Source: Dehalococcoidia bacterium (GTDB lineage: Bacteria > Chloroflexota > Dehalococcoidia > Lucifugimonadales > Lucifugimonadaceae). From it: a stretch of 35,039 nt of DNA. This document shows positions 1 through 8,721 of this stretch, piece by piece. Location: assembly GCA_028281895.1 (NCBI GenBank), contig JANQIZ010000232.1:1-35039 (forward strand). The letters are read 5' to 3'. The notes under the pieces are model-generated. The model was given only the letters and a program-made list of their open reading frames with translations. It was not told the DNA's origin and ran no database searches. How positions within the stretch are numbered: the stretch's first letter is position 1; every line of letters starts with the position of its first letter. Position numbers and translations under genes: made by a program.

Positions 1-445
1 CCGAGGGTCGCTATTCTCATTTGACCCGAACCATCTCAACTACCTGCAGGGCAAGAAGCGCCCATTCCAGACGATCATCCCTGCGATGGCCACTAAAGAC
101 GATGAGATGTACCTGAGCTTTGGTGTCATGGGCGGGTTTGTGCAGCCTCAGGGCCACCTGCAGGTTGTATCCAACATGGTCGACTTCGGCATGGACTCGC
201 AGGAGGCGCTCGATGCCCTGCGCTTCAAAGTCAGAGTTGAGGAAGACAACTCGGTGGTCGTTGAAGAGGATGTTGATCCCGCGGTTGTGGATGATCTCCG
301 GAAGCGCGGTCATGATGTGAAGGTGATGGAGGACTACGATCGAGTGGAGTTCGGTGGCGGTCAGGTGATCTCTCGAGATCCTGAGACCGGAATTCTTACG
401 GCTGGTTCAGAACCTCGCAAAGACGGTGAAGCGGTCGGCTGGTAA
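1..445 (+). CDS. ggt: Gamma-glutamyltransferase, C-terminal part (5' truncated by window)
   Basis: The reading frame is open from base 2, so the ORF-track start at 86 is internal and the gene begins outside the window. The visible part is about 147 residues of the small, catalytic subunit end of a gamma-glutamyltranspeptidase, which cleaves the gamma-glutamyl bond of glutathione and related amides. Family signatures are a NHLNYLQGKKRPFQTIIPAM segment (usual form N-L-x-P-G-K-R-P-x-x-T-x-x-P), the glycine-rich FGVMGGFVQPQGHLQVVSNM stretch, and the terminal GSEPRKDGEAVGW, close to the common S-D-P-R-K-D-G-A-A end. The autocatalytic Thr is upstream of the window and cannot be checked. The next gene starts 28 bases downstream on the same strand, so co-transcription is plausible. 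Confidence 0.9.
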   Translation, partial: RGSLFSFDPNHLNYLQGKKRPFQTIIPAMATKDDEMYLSFGVMGGFVQPQGHLQVVSNMVDFGMDSQEALDALRFKVRVEEDNSVVVEEDVDPAVVDDLRKRGHDVKVMEDYDRVEFGGGQVISRDPETGILTAGSEPRKDGEAVGW

Positions 446-473
446 ACGGAGTCACCTGCAGGGAGCTGATCGC

Positions 474-1385
474 ATGAGAGTGGGCTTCGTTGGACTTGGC
501 CGCATGGGCGCGCACATGGCTCGCAACCTTCTCGCTGCCGGGCACGATCTGACCGTCTACGACGTTCGGCCAGAGGCAGTGGAGGCCCTTGTAGAGCTTG
601 GGGCGACCGCCGCTTCTTCGGTGACAGGAGTCGCAGACGGAGCAGAGTTCGTCTTCACCTCATTGCCTGGCCCGGATGAAGTGACCGGGATCTGGCAGGG
701 CGAAGAGGGCTTGCTTGCGAATATGAGATCCAGTGCCCTGGCCATCGATCTCAGCACAGTTGGAGCCGACACTTCACGCTCTGTCGAAGCTGAAGCGAGA
801 AATCGAGGCGTTCGGTACATGGATGCGCCAGTCAGCGGTGGTGTTGGCGGTGCTGAGGCCGGGACTCTGAGCCTCATGGTTGGTGGCATCGAATCCGACT
901 TCGAGGAGGCGTTCCCGGTCCTGTCTGCCATCGGTGATCCGGACAAGATCTATCTCTGCGGTGAGGTCGGAGCCGGATCGGTGACCAAGCTCGTCAATAA
1001 CCTGATCGGGATGACCGCGAACGTGGTCCTGGCCGAGGCCTTCTCAATGGGCGTGAAGGCGGGTGTCGATGCCAGTGTGCTGTTCGAAGTCGTTAGCGCG
1101 AGCTCGGGAGCTAGCGCCACGCTGGCACAGTGGAAGACTTCAGTGCTGCAGCGGAATTTCGAGCCGGGATTCATGCTGGCACTCGGACACAAAGACAGCC
1201 GGCTAGCGCTTGAGCTTGCAGAGCAACTGGACATCCCGATGCCGGTAACGACCCAAGCGAGAGACCGGCTGGCGGCAGCGCTTGCTGAAGGCTGGGGAGA
1301 AGAGGCAGTTCCCGTCGTCGCTCGACTCCAAGAGCGGGAAGCGGGCGTTGTGATCGATGGACGAGAATCAGCCGACCGATCTTGA
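474..1385 (+). CDS. NAD(P)-dependent beta-hydroxyacid dehydrogenase (3-hydroxyisobutyrate dehydrogenase family)
   Basis: A 303-residue protein of normal family length. The N-terminal Rossmann fold carries GFVGLGRMGAHMARN, the G-x-G-x-x-G dinucleotide motif of 3-hydroxyisobutyrate, tartronate semialdehyde and related dehydrogenases. Around residues 115-125 is the substrate-binding DAPVSGG motif. Near residue 170 is KLVNN, with the family's catalytic lysine, and GHKDSRLALELA near residue 240 is the usual cofactor-contacting KDxxLA stretch. I chose ATG 474 over the track start at 426 because GGGAG lies about 8 bases before it and the Rossmann strand then starts at residue 2. The exact substrate (hydroxyisobutyrate, tartronate semialdehyde, glyoxylate or succinic semialdehyde) cannot be told from sequence alone. 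Confidence 0.9.
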   Translation: MRVGFVGLGRMGAHMARNLLAAGHDLTVYDVRPEAVEALVELGATAASSVTGVADGAEFVFTSLPGPDEVTGIWQGEEGLLANMRSSALAIDLSTVGADTSRSVEAEARNRGVRYMDAPVSGGVGGAEAGTLSLMVGGIESDFEEAFPVLSAIGDPDKIYLCGEVGAGSVTKLVNNLIGMTANVVLAEAFSMGVKAGVDASVLFEVVSASSGASATLAQWKTSVLQRNFEPGFMLALGHKDSRLALELAEQLDIPMPVTTQARDRLAAALAEGWGEEAVPVVARLQEREAGVVIDGRESADRS

Positions 1386-1423
1386 CCCCGCAAAACGATC
1401 ATGTGAGCAGATGTCGAAGTCTG

Positions 1424-1453
1424 TATACTTTCTTGTACCTTTAAGGAAGTATA
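1424..1453. promoter_or_regulatory. Inverted repeat upstream of the helix-turn-helix gene, candidate operator
   Basis: TATACTT (1424-1430) and AAGTATA (1447-1453) are perfect inverted half-sites whose centres are 23 bp apart, about two helical turns. They end 13 bases before the start codon at 1467. The spot is AT-rich in an otherwise GC-rich region. It may be an operator for autoregulation by the adjacent DNA-binding protein and may also contain the promoter. No convincing -35/-10 pair was identified. Confidence 0.4.
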
Positions 1454-1466
1454 TGGAACATGTGCG

Positions 1467-2423
1467 ATGGCAGGTCTCAAAGTCCGTGATGTCGCCCGTC
1501 GACTGAATGTCAGCGAAAAGACCGTCTACAAGTGGCTGCGGCAAGGGCTGATCCCGGCCAGTCGCATTGGCAAAACGTGGATCGTCACTGAGGAAGCGTT
1601 GCAGGGCATCCTCGGCTCCAGTCAGCCTGGGCCCGTTGCTTCCACAACTCCGCCGTTTGTTCGTGTGCCTCAGCCTCACTCCGTCAACATCGAAGCGGCA
1701 GAAGACTCCGTGTTCGGCGACGGCCAGCATATGGAAGCAGCTGCGGCTCGGTTCAGCAGGATGATCTCCAGTTCCGTGGGGCACGGCATCATGGCACTGC
1801 TTGGGCCGCGCCGACTCGATCCGCACACGCCGGCTGCAATTGCCAGTGAGCTCGAGGCGGCAGAAGGCGAGGTGCTGTTGCAGGGCGTGGGGCTTCGCGA
1901 GTTCTTCGGAGACCGTGATCACACCACGATACTGCGCCGGATGGCTGTAGAAGACCGGCCAGTTAGCGTCAGGGCGTTGCTGGTGGATCCAACCGGTCAG
2001 TTTGCAAGAGCGCGAACAGTCGTTCAGGACGGTGAGCAGTACGCTGACGATGCGCTATTCCGTGCCGGTCCGTTGTTTGGAGACTCATGGCGCAGTCTGA
2101 ATGTGATCGCCTCTCTGAAGAAGATCAGCGACAAAAGCAGGCGCTTCAGGTTGGATGTGCGATTCCTGGACCACTGGCCCTCTGCGTACCTGGTTCTCAC
2201 GAATCGCTCCGCTTTTGTCGAGACCTACCACTTCGGTCGCACCGACCAGTCATCTGAGCAGGTGACGATCGATGGCCTGGTTCCTATGCTCCAGATCGAT
2301 TCTGAGTCGAACTACTACGCTCTGCTCCGGAACCACTTCGACTACCTGTGGAACGGCACTAACCCGTTTGTTCCGTCGCTGACTCTCGACGAGGTTGCGC
2401 GGTCGGTGCGGGTCGACGTGTAG
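1467..2423 (+). CDS. Excisionase/MerR-type helix-turn-helix protein with a C-terminal effector-like domain
   Basis: A 318-residue protein. Residues 1-50 (LKVRDVARRLNVSEKTVYKWLRQGLIPASRIGKTWIV) are a clear helix-turn-helix of the excisionase/MerR-like 'helix_turn_helix, DNA-binding domain' class. A linker of about 40 residues follows, then about 220 residues unlike typical MerR effector domains. The VSVRALLVDPTGQFARAR stretch recalls the phospholipase D-like or nuclease-like domains fused to some bacterial regulators, but no HKD motif is visible, so that is only a suggestion. It is likely a transcriptional regulator, possibly of itself, since an inverted repeat lies just upstream. The start at 1467 has a weak GGAA about 8 bases before it. 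Its target genes cannot be inferred from position. Confidence 0.75.
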   Translation: MAGLKVRDVARRLNVSEKTVYKWLRQGLIPASRIGKTWIVTEEALQGILGSSQPGPVASTTPPFVRVPQPHSVNIEAAEDSVFGDGQHMEAAAARFSRMISSSVGHGIMALLGPRRLDPHTPAAIASELEAAEGEVLLQGVGLREFFGDRDHTTILRRMAVEDRPVSVRALLVDPTGQFARARTVVQDGEQYADDALFRAGPLFGDSWRSLNVIASLKKISDKSRRFRLDVRFLDHWPSAYLVLTNRSAFVETYHFGRTDQSSEQVTIDGLVPMLQIDSESNYYALLRNHFDYLWNGTNPFVPSLTLDEVARSVRVDV

Positions 2424-2571
2424 ATCCTGTCGATTGGAACTTCATGCCACATCTGGCCTTAAAACGCCATAAAAGTTCCAGAAATAGCACTGCCCTTCGC
2501 ATTAGCCTTTTACAGACGGGCTGCATGGATGGCCTGTGTACGCATCAGATACCGCAAAGGGCATTCGGACT

Positions 2572-3705
2572 ATGGGCAAAATCAACGTTGCGATCATCGG
2601 CGCAGGCAACTGTGCATCATCTCTCGTCCAGGGAATCTACAAGTACTCCGAAGTCGAGGGCGATGTTCAGGTCCCCGGCGTTATGCACAACGTGCTCGGA
2701 GGCTACGCAATCGGCGACATAGAGGTCGTCGCTGCATTCGATGTCGACAAGGAGAAGGTCGGCAAGGATCTCTCCGACGCTCTTGTCTCGAAGAACAACA
2801 ATGCAGTTCAGTTCCACGACGTACCGAAGACTGGAGTCAAGGTGAGCCGCGGAATGACTCACGACGGCATTGGAGAGTATCTCGCCGATGTCGTTGAGCC
2901 TGCTCCAGGCACTACGGATGACATCGTTGGCATCCTGAGAGACCGGAATGTTGATGTGGTGATCAACTACCTGCCTGTTGGTTCTGAGCAGGCCACCAAG
3001 TGGTATGTGGAGCAGGTGCTGGCCGCTGGATGCGCATTTGTGAACTGCATTCCTGTCTTCATCGGCGGTGACAAGACCGGTTACTGGCCGAAGAGGTTCG
3101 AAGACAAGGGCCTGCCGATCGTGGGCGATGACATCAAGTCCCAGGTTGGAGCGACCATTGTTCACCGAGTGCTCGCCAGGCTGTTCGAGGACCGCGGCGT
3201 GCAGCTTGACCGCACCTACCAGCTCAACTTCGGTGGCAATACCGACTTCTACAACATGCTTGAGCGCAAGCGGCTCACATCCAAGAAGATCTCGAAGACG
3301 CAGTCGGTGCAGTCACAGCTTGAGAAAGAGCTGCCTACTGACGATGTTCACATTGGGCCGTCGGACCATGTCCCGTGGCTGACGGACCGGAAATGGGCAT
3401 ACATCAGACTCGAGGGCACGTCCTGGGGAGACGTTCCGCTGAACGTTGAGCTTAAGCTCGAAGTCGAAGACAGCCCCAACTCCGCAGGTGTTGCAGTAGA
3501 TGCCATTCGCAGCGCCAAGATCGCCCTGGACAAGGGCCATGCCGGACCTGTTGCTGGCGCATCCGCCTACTTCATGAAGTCGCCACTCGTCCAGATGCGT
3601 GACGATGATGCACGGCGCGAAGTGGAAAGCTACGCTGAAGGCCACACGCCTGGCGGTAAGCCCACACCCTCATCCAGCAAAAAGAACTCGAAGAAGTCGA
3701 AGTAA
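2572..3705 (+). CDS. ino1: Inositol-3-phosphate synthase
   Basis: This NAD-dependent enzyme converts glucose 6-phosphate into 1L-myo-inositol 3-phosphate, the first step of inositol lipid and inositol thiol/osmolyte synthesis. The 377-residue length fits the shorter prokaryotic form. The N-terminus has the NAD-binding [16 protein letters not shown] loop. Later signatures are [46 protein letters not shown] and [16 protein letters not shown], all characteristic of the Ino1 active-site region, which includes conserved Lys and Asn/Asp residues. ATG 2572 is preferred to the track start at 2536 because the Rossmann strand follows immediately. The last 15 residues are a Ser/Lys-rich tail. The next two genes are inositol-lipid-type enzymes, so the product probably feeds phosphatidylinositol synthesis. 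Confidence 0.93.
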   Translation: MGKINVAIIGAGNCASSLVQGIYKYSEVEGDVQVPGVMHNVLGGYAIGDIEVVAAFDVDKEKVGKDLSDALVSKNNNAVQFHDVPKTGVKVSRGMTHDGIGEYLADVVEPAPGTTDDIVGILRDRNVDVVINYLPVGSEQATKWYVEQVLAAGCAFVNCIPVFIGGDKTGYWPKRFEDKGLPIVGDDIKSQVGATIVHRVLARLFEDRGVQLDRTYQLNFGGNTDFYNMLERKRLTSKKISKTQSVQSQLEKELPTDDVHIGPSDHVPWLTDRKWAYIRLEGTSWGDVPLNVELKLEVEDSPNSAGVAVDAIRSAKIALDKGHAGPVAGASAYFMKSPLVQMRDDDARREVESYAEGHTPGGKPTPSSSKKNSKKSK

Positions 3706-3737
3706 CCGGCTAAGATGAGGCCACGAACCTGACTTCA

Positions 3738-3765
3738 CCGCCCCGGTGATCGCTTGCCGGGGCGG
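3738..3765. terminator. Strong GC hairpin between ino1 and the pimA-like gene
   Basis: CCGCCCCGG (3738-3746) and CCGGGGCGG (3757-3765) form a perfect 9-bp stem with a 10-base loop. What follows is GGTTGGTTT rather than a clean T run, so it may be a weak terminator, an attenuator, or an mRNA-stabilising intercistronic hairpin that sets ino1 expression apart from the downstream glycosyltransferase. Confidence 0.5.
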
Positions 3766-3800
3766 AGGGTTGGTTTCAGCTTGCGCAAGGGGCCTTCATC

Positions 3801-4955
3801 ATGAAAATCGCGATGGTGTCGCCGTACGACTTCGCAATCTACGGCGGAGTCCAAACACACGTCGTTGAGCTTTCAAATGCCCTGATTGAACAGAGGCATG
3901 ACGTAAGAGTGCTCGCTCCCTGCACTGGCAACGAATCGGTCTATGACCTCCGATCTGCGCCGCTGGAGACCTTTGGCAGAACCGTTCCTTTTGTGACCGC
4001 CGGATCTGTAGCTCGTATCTCTATGAGCGTCTGGTATCAGCGCAAGCTGATGTCGATACTTGAAGAGCACCAGTTCGATGTTGTTCACATCCACGAGCCG
4101 CTGATGCCGATGTTCGGCCTGATGGCCAGCTACTACTCGCCATCGCCGACTATCGGAACATTTCACGCCTTCAATGAAGGTCGAGGCCGCGGGTATTTCT
4201 TCTGGAGGCCGCTTCTAAAACGCGGGGTGGTTCGCCTGAATGGGCGAATCGCGGTGTCTGACCCTGCCAGGCAGTTTGCCAACCGGTATTTCCCCGGCGA
4301 CTATTCGGTGATTCCGAACGGCGTTCACTACGAGCGGTTCTCAACTCCTGCGCCAAAGCCGACTGTTTTCAAGGACGACGCGTTCAACCTGTTCTTCGTT
4401 GGCCGCATTGGCGAGAAGCGAAAAGGACTCAAGTACCTGCTTGGCGCCTACTCAAGACTGAAGTGGCGCTTTCCGAAGATTCGACTCGTGGTGGCGGGCG
4501 CTGGAGTTCCGGATCGTGACTCCTACCGCATGATGGGAGAACGCGGCATCGATGACGTGATATTTGTCGGGCCAGTCTCTGACGAAGATCTGCCCGCGTA
4601 CTACCAGCACGCAGATGTCTTCTGTGCTCCAAACACCGGCAAAGAGAGCTTCGGCATGATCGTTGTCGAGGCGATGGCCGCTGGCACTCCCGTAGTCGCA
4701 TCGGCCATTCCGGGATTCAAGGCTGTGATGCAGGACGGCAGGCAGGGCTACCTGGTTGAGCCGAAGAGTGAGAGAGCGATAGAGGATGCCGTGGTGCGGA
4801 TGATCGAGAACCCCGGCGAGCGCACCCTCATGGGCATAAACGGCGCTTCCAGTGCCCGGCAGTACAACTGGGAACTGATCGCGGAGCAGGTTGTGGGCTA
4901 CTATGAGTCGGTGCTGGAGCGCCAACCTGTGCCTCCGTCACTCTACCGGGGATAG
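3801..4955 (+). CDS. GT4-family glycosyltransferase, PimA-like (phosphatidylinositol mannosyltransferase)
   Basis: A 384-residue GT-B glycosyltransferase of family GT4. The N-terminal acceptor domain starts MKIAMVSPYDFAIYGGVQTHV, with the GGVQxHV loop typical of PimA-type enzymes. The C-terminal donor domain has FFVGRIGEKRKGLKYLL and the conserved E-x7-E motif in ESFGMIVVEAMAAGTPVVAS. In actinobacteria PimA mannosylates phosphatidylinositol on the inner face of the membrane. A PimA-like role is supported here by the neighbouring ino1 and CDP-alcohol phosphatidyltransferase genes but not proven, since GT4 donor and acceptor specificity is hard to read from sequence. AAGGGG about 11 bases before ATG 3801 supports the start. 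The gap to the next gene is 46 bases. Confidence 0.85.
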   Translation: MKIAMVSPYDFAIYGGVQTHVVELSNALIEQRHDVRVLAPCTGNESVYDLRSAPLETFGRTVPFVTAGSVARISMSVWYQRKLMSILEEHQFDVVHIHEPLMPMFGLMASYYSPSPTIGTFHAFNEGRGRGYFFWRPLLKRGVVRLNGRIAVSDPARQFANRYFPGDYSVIPNGVHYERFSTPAPKPTVFKDDAFNLFFVGRIGEKRKGLKYLLGAYSRLKWRFPKIRLVVAGAGVPDRDSYRMMGERGIDDVIFVGPVSDEDLPAYYQHADVFCAPNTGKESFGMIVVEAMAAGTPVVASAIPGFKAVMQDGRQGYLVEPKSERAIEDAVVRMIENPGERTLMGINGASSARQYNWELIAEQVVGYYESVLERQPVPPSLYRG

Positions 4956-5001
4956 CCGGTAGACCCACAGACGACGATTCCTCATCGCAGGGCCGAGGCT
5001 C

Positions 5002-5625
5002 TTGGCAGATCTTCAGGCAACAAGGTACGCGTTACGCCGCGGCGTGGCGCGCTGGTTTGAAGAGCCGGTTTCAAATGCCCTGATCCGCATTGGGGTGACA
5101 GCCAACATCGCGACGCTAATTGGCGTTGCCATCGCTGTCAGTGGCGCTGTCGTCGCGGGATTCGGTCACTTCTGGATCGCCGGAATCCTCGTGCTGACAG
5201 GTGCGATCTTCGACATGCTTGACGGCGGCATTGCTCGCAGGACAAACACCGTCGGCCCTCAAGGCGCGCTCATGGACTCGGTGCTCGACCGTGTCTCGGA
5301 GATCGCGGTCTTTGTGGGCCTTGCCGCTTACTACACCAGACCAGAGTCGGCGCATCAGATAGCGGTCATCCTCGCAGTTACCGCTACGGCAGGCTCTCTC
5401 ATGGTCAGCTATGTGCGGGCACGTGCAGAAGGGCTCGGCTACAAGGGTACTGAGGGCTATCTGACTCGTCCGGAGCGCGTCGTGATCATGAGCGTTCTAC
5501 TGCTGGCAGGACAGCCGCTGTGGGCGCTGTGGATCCTTGGCGTAGGCACGCCGCTGAGCGCTGCACATCGCTTCATTGCCGCTTACCGGGAAGCCGGGCG
5601 GCCAAAGAACGAGCCTGCAGAGTAG
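5002..5625 (+). CDS. CDP-alcohol phosphatidyltransferase (PgsA/phosphatidylinositol-phosphate synthase-like)
   Basis: A 207-residue integral membrane enzyme. The family signature D-x2-D-G-x2-A-R-x8-G-x3-D-x3-D is complete in DMLDGGIARR followed by GALMDSVLD. This motif binds the metals and CDP-diacylglycerol while the head-group alcohol displaces CMP. Several hydrophobic segments (around residues 30-75, 95-130 and 150-185) fit the six-helix fold. Alternative products are phosphatidylglycerol phosphate or, in this context, phosphatidylinositol phosphate made from the inositol 3-phosphate of the ino1 product. Proximity to ino1 and the pimA-like gene favours the inositol head group (inference). 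The start is an uncertain TTG at 5002 with a weak GGGCCGAGG upstream. The stop lies one base from the stop of the convergent phosphatase gene. Confidence 0.85.
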   Translation: MADLQATRYALRRGVARWFEEPVSNALIRIGVTANIATLIGVAIAVSGAVVAGFGHFWIAGILVLTGAIFDMLDGGIARRTNTVGPQGALMDSVLDRVSEIAVFVGLAAYYTRPESAHQIAVILAVTATAGSLMVSYVRARAEGLGYKGTEGYLTRPERVVIMSVLLLAGQPLWALWILGVGTPLSAAHRFIAAYREAGRPKNEPAE

Positions 5626-5626
5626 G

Positions 5627-7093
5627 CTACTCGGTCGCTGGTTCGATTCCGGCCGCTTCGAGGTAGCTGTGGGCATCGATAACCGCGTGACTGGCGAAGT
5701 ATCGAGCTGTGAGGCCGCTTTCGCTGTTGTGCCACGGTTTGCCTGCTGTCCGCACTGATTCAGCAACTGGACCACTCTCAACTCCGCTGTCAGCGAGCGC
5801 TTCGCGTATCACGCGTCCATCCATGTGCTCAGGAACATCCAGGCCAAGTAGATGCAGCGCTGTGGCTCCGACATCCACGTTTCCTGTCGGTGCGCCGGAG
5901 CTTGCTGATCGCCTGAACGAAGGGCCGCTTGCGATCAGGGTGTTGCGCAGTTCGTACGGACTGGCAGAGCCGTGCATTCCCGACCCGAGCGGCGATGTTC
6001 CAGCATTGACGCCTGTGCCCATGAATCCATTCCCCGATGCAGCATCCTGCCAGGCCATCGAAACCAGAAGATCAGGAGCGCGGACCCCATCTGCAAAGGC
6101 AAGGCCGACTGGCAGAGCGCCAAGTTCCTGGGCCGCTGTGCTGCCACTGAACATCGCGCCAACCCACGACTGCGACCGCAGCCACTCGACAAGAAACTTG
6201 AACTCGGTCTCACTGCCGCCGGGGAAGTTGAGCAAGACCGCTCCGCCGTTGTCAGACACGAGCACGCTGCCCCTGCCGGAGTTGACCTCGAATCCCGCTC
6301 TCTGCAGTTCCTTTTCCGGATCAATAGAGTCCGTGATGGTCGAATACCCGTGATCCGAAACCACCATCACATCAGGAGAGTGGCCGCGGCCTTCCAACTC
6401 CTGGAGAATTCTCCCGAGTTGCCTGTCGGCCTCAAGGAGTCCAGCGTTTGACTGCTCCGAGCCTAGCCCGTGCTTGTGGTTGGACACGTCCGGCTCAGGA
6501 AACCAGACGAACAGGAGATCAGGTGACAGCTCTGGGATTACGTACTTACATGTTGTCGTTCCGACTCTGATAACCCTCTCCAGGTTTGGTACGGATGAAG
6601 CTGGCCACGGTCCAAACATGTTGGTCTCGGCTGATCGAAGCTCTGGAGGCAGCGAAAACTCCGGGTGGATCACACCGCCCCGACCAGCTTCAGCCGCTTT
6701 CGGAAAGTGGACGTATGCGTTGCCGCTAGTGCCGCCGACCACTGAAACGTGCGTCATTCCTTCAGAAGCGAGGATCTCGCCGATCGTTGGCACGAACAGC
6801 ACCGGAGTAGAGGCTTTGGTCGAAAGCGCGTCTAGCTCAGGTTGCAGAACCTGGAGAACGGAATCTGGGTCATGGTCTGGGAAGACCGCCCGGTTAGCCG
6901 GGATTCCGTGCTTACCTGAGTAGCAGCCGGTGACCATGGCCGCAGAGTTGATGCGCGTCACCGTTGGGAAGACGGCATGGTGTCTCGTGAACCTTACGCC
7001 GTCGTCTGCAAGCCGATGAATGTTCGGCGTCAGCTCCGGCGTCACCTGCGTCGGGAGGAGTCCGTCGAACGCTGCTATCAGCAAACGCACCAT
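5627..7093 (-). CDS. Alkaline phosphatase superfamily protein (type I phosphodiesterase/nucleotide pyrophosphatase-like)
   Basis: A 488-residue metal-dependent hydrolase. The N-terminus RLLIAAFDGLLP carries the first metal-binding Asp, and FPTVTRINSAAMVTGCYSGKHGI the nucleophilic Thr region with the T-G-x-x-x-x-x-H-G-I pattern of the type I phosphodiesterase group. VVSDHGYSTI provides the later Asp-His metal ligands, and PEPDVSNHKHGLGS fits the Asp/His motif of the insert region. It may cleave phosphodiesters, phosphonates or nucleotides, and the substrate is not predictable. The start is ATG at 7093, not the track start 7165, because AAAGGA sits about 8 bases upstream and the conserved strand follows. 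No signal peptide is visible, so it is likely cytoplasmic. It is divergent from the peptidase gene at 7243. Confidence 0.85.
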   Translation of the reverse strand: MVRLLIAAFDGLLPTQVTPELTPNIHRLADDGVRFTRHHAVFPTVTRINSAAMVTGCYSGKHGIPANRAVFPDHDPDSVLQVLQPELDALSTKASTPVLFVPTIGEILASEGMTHVSVVGGTSGNAYVHFPKAAEAGRGGVIHPEFSLPPELRSAETNMFGPWPASSVPNLERVIRVGTTTCKYVIPELSPDLLFVWFPEPDVSNHKHGLGSEQSNAGLLEADRQLGRILQELEGRGHSPDVMVVSDHGYSTITDSIDPEKELQRAGFEVNSGRGSVLVSDNGGAVLLNFPGGSETEFKFLVEWLRSQSWVGAMFSGSTAAQELGALPVGLAFADGVRAPDLLVSMAWQDAASGNGFMGTGVNAGTSPLGSGMHGSASPYELRNTLIASGPSFRRSASSGAPTGNVDVGATALHLLGLDVPEHMDGRVIREALADSGVESGPVAESVRTAGKPWHNSESGLTARYFASHAVIDAHSYLEAAGIEPATE

Positions 7094-7242
7094 GTCTTCT
7101 GTCCTTTTGTTCCGATGCAATCGGAAGTAGCCGGATTGGTCCCAGTTCCGAGAGACTGGAACCAATCGATGCCATCACGCCGTATATTGGCTCGAACCCG
7201 ACTTCCCAACCGCCGGTCCTCTGGACTGGCCGTCAGGACCGC

Positions 7243-8721
7243 ATGAAACTTAGCATTCGCAAACAGATACTGGCTGGAGTGTTGGTAGCTTCTTCACTGC
7301 TGCTGGCATCTCAGGTGGTCGCAGTCGATGCGGTTGCGCAGACCTCACCTGTGTCGTTTATCGAGATCGGCATGGAGAGCCAGTTCCCCGAAGGTATTCG
7401 CTTCTTCGCCGAGATCGATAGCGACGTGGAAGTGGAGGATGTGCGGGTGATCTTCGACGTCGGTGATCGGAACGTCACGCAGTACAACTACCTTGAGATT
7501 CCGCGTGGTGGGCAGAGCCTGATCGATGGGGAGCTGTTCATAAACACGAACTCCCCTGAGAGATACATCCCGCCTGGATCGGTGATCAAGTTCCAGATGG
7601 AGGTGCTTGGAGCAGATGGCGAGGCCTACCTGTCTGAGAGACAGGAAGAGCTGCTGCTAGACGCACGCTTCGAGTGGGACAATGTCTCAAGCGGGCCCGT
7701 CACTGTTTATTTTCATGGACCTGTGCAGTCGCGCGCAGAGACCCTGGCTGAAAAGTCCCACGAAGTGCTGGAGATCATGGAGCCGGTGACAGGGTCTGAG
7801 ATCGAGACCCCGATCGCGATCATGCTCTACAACAACAACGCTGAGATGATCCAGGCCGTTGTGCCCCGGTCGGCCACGATCTCCCGTGAGCTGGTAACTG
7901 AAGGCCAGGCGTTCGGCGATGAGAACACGGTGCTTGTGCTGGCCGGCAGATCGGACATTGGCACAGCGACCCACGAGATCACCCACATCCTCGTTGATCG
8001 AGCTTCCAACGGCGCTACGCTCGTTCCGTTCTGGCTGAATGAAGGACTGGCGGAGTTCGGCAACCTAGACCAGACCGTTTCCTACACGCGATTCCTTGAA
8101 TGGGGAGTAGGCACAGGCCGGCTTCCAACGTTGCGCTCCCTCAGTCGAGCGCCCGGCGATCCCAATCTCACGCTTCTTGGTTACGGCTCAGGCAGATCTG
8201 TGGTCGAGTTCATGATCGAGGAGTTCGGTGAGGAGAAGATGGCGGAACTGCTTTCGATCCTTGGAAGTGGAGTTGCGATACAGGGCGCCATACCTATCGT
8301 GTATGAAATGACTCTGGAAGAGCTGGAGAACGATTGGCGCGAATCGATCGGAGCCGATGAGTATGTGCCCCCAACTCCTGCGCCGACGTCGTCGGTTCCT
8401 ACTCCGACACCTACCCCGAACGCCTTGCTGCCGCTGACTCTTGAAGATATTGCAGCCGCTGGCAGAGCGACTTCGACTCCTGAATCGGCCGAGGCTACAT
8501 CCACTCCCGGGGCGACTGAGGAGAGCCCTACGCCGCTGCCGCAGGCAGAGGAGACGCCAGAGATCGAGAGCGAGTCGTCAGGTGGCGGATCGTGTAGCGC
8601 TGCCGCACACGGCGGCCCAGCACAGGCAGCCCCGCTCCTCGGAATCTCCAGCCTTCTGATTCTGGGCGTCTGGCGAGGACTGCGGCGACGCGAAGGTGCT
8701 GGCCGATCAGGTTCTGACTAG
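7243..8721 (+). CDS. Secreted, C-terminally anchored zinc metallopeptidase (peptidase MA-like)
   Basis: A 492-residue exported protein. Residues 1-32 form a signal peptide (KLSIRKQ, hydrophobic core, VAQTS). A beta-rich domain of about 110 residues follows. The peptidase domain contains THEITHILVD, a H-E-x-x-H zinc motif, followed by FWLNEGLAEFGN, whose glutamate is the expected third ligand of gluzincins such as peptidase MA. After the catalytic domain comes a linker rich in Pro, Thr and Ser (APTSSVPTPTPTPN). The end is GGGSCSAAAHGG, a hydrophobic helix and an Arg-rich tail, which looks like a tripartite surface-sorting signal. RBS AGGA is 5-6 bases before ATG 7243. The stop codon overlaps that of the convergent amidohydrolase gene in a CTAG tetranucleotide. 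Confidence 0.8.
   Translation: MKLSIRKQILAGVLVASSLLLASQVVAVDAVAQTSPVSFIEIGMESQFPEGIRFFAEIDSDVEVEDVRVIFDVGDRNVTQYNYLEIPRGGQSLIDGELFINTNSPERYIPPGSVIKFQMEVLGADGEAYLSERQEELLLDARFEWDNVSSGPVTVYFHGPVQSRAETLAEKSHEVLEIMEPVTGSEIETPIAIMLYNNNAEMIQAVVPRSATISRELVTEGQAFGDENTVLVLAGRSDIGTATHEITHILVDRASNGATLVPFWLNEGLAEFGNLDQTVSYTRFLEWGVGTGRLPTLRSLSRAPGDPNLTLLGYGSGRSVVEFMIEEFGEEKMAELLSILGSGVAIQGAIPIVYEMTLEELENDWRESIGADEYVPPTPAPTSSVPTPTPTPNALLPLTLEDIAAAGRATSTPESAEATSTPGATEESPTPLPQAEETPEIESESSGGGSCSAAAHGGPAQAAPLLGISSLLILGVWRGLRRREGAGRSGSD

Noticed and set aside
2444-2897. ORFs at 2444-2722 and 2529-2897
   Set aside because: They are other frames over the ino1 start; the ino1 frame has the conserved NAD-binding sequence.
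5709-6353. 214-residue plus-strand ORF opposite the phosphatase gene
   Set aside because: Pro/Ser/Arg-rich without any domain pattern, and it lies wholly opposite a gene with clear motifs.
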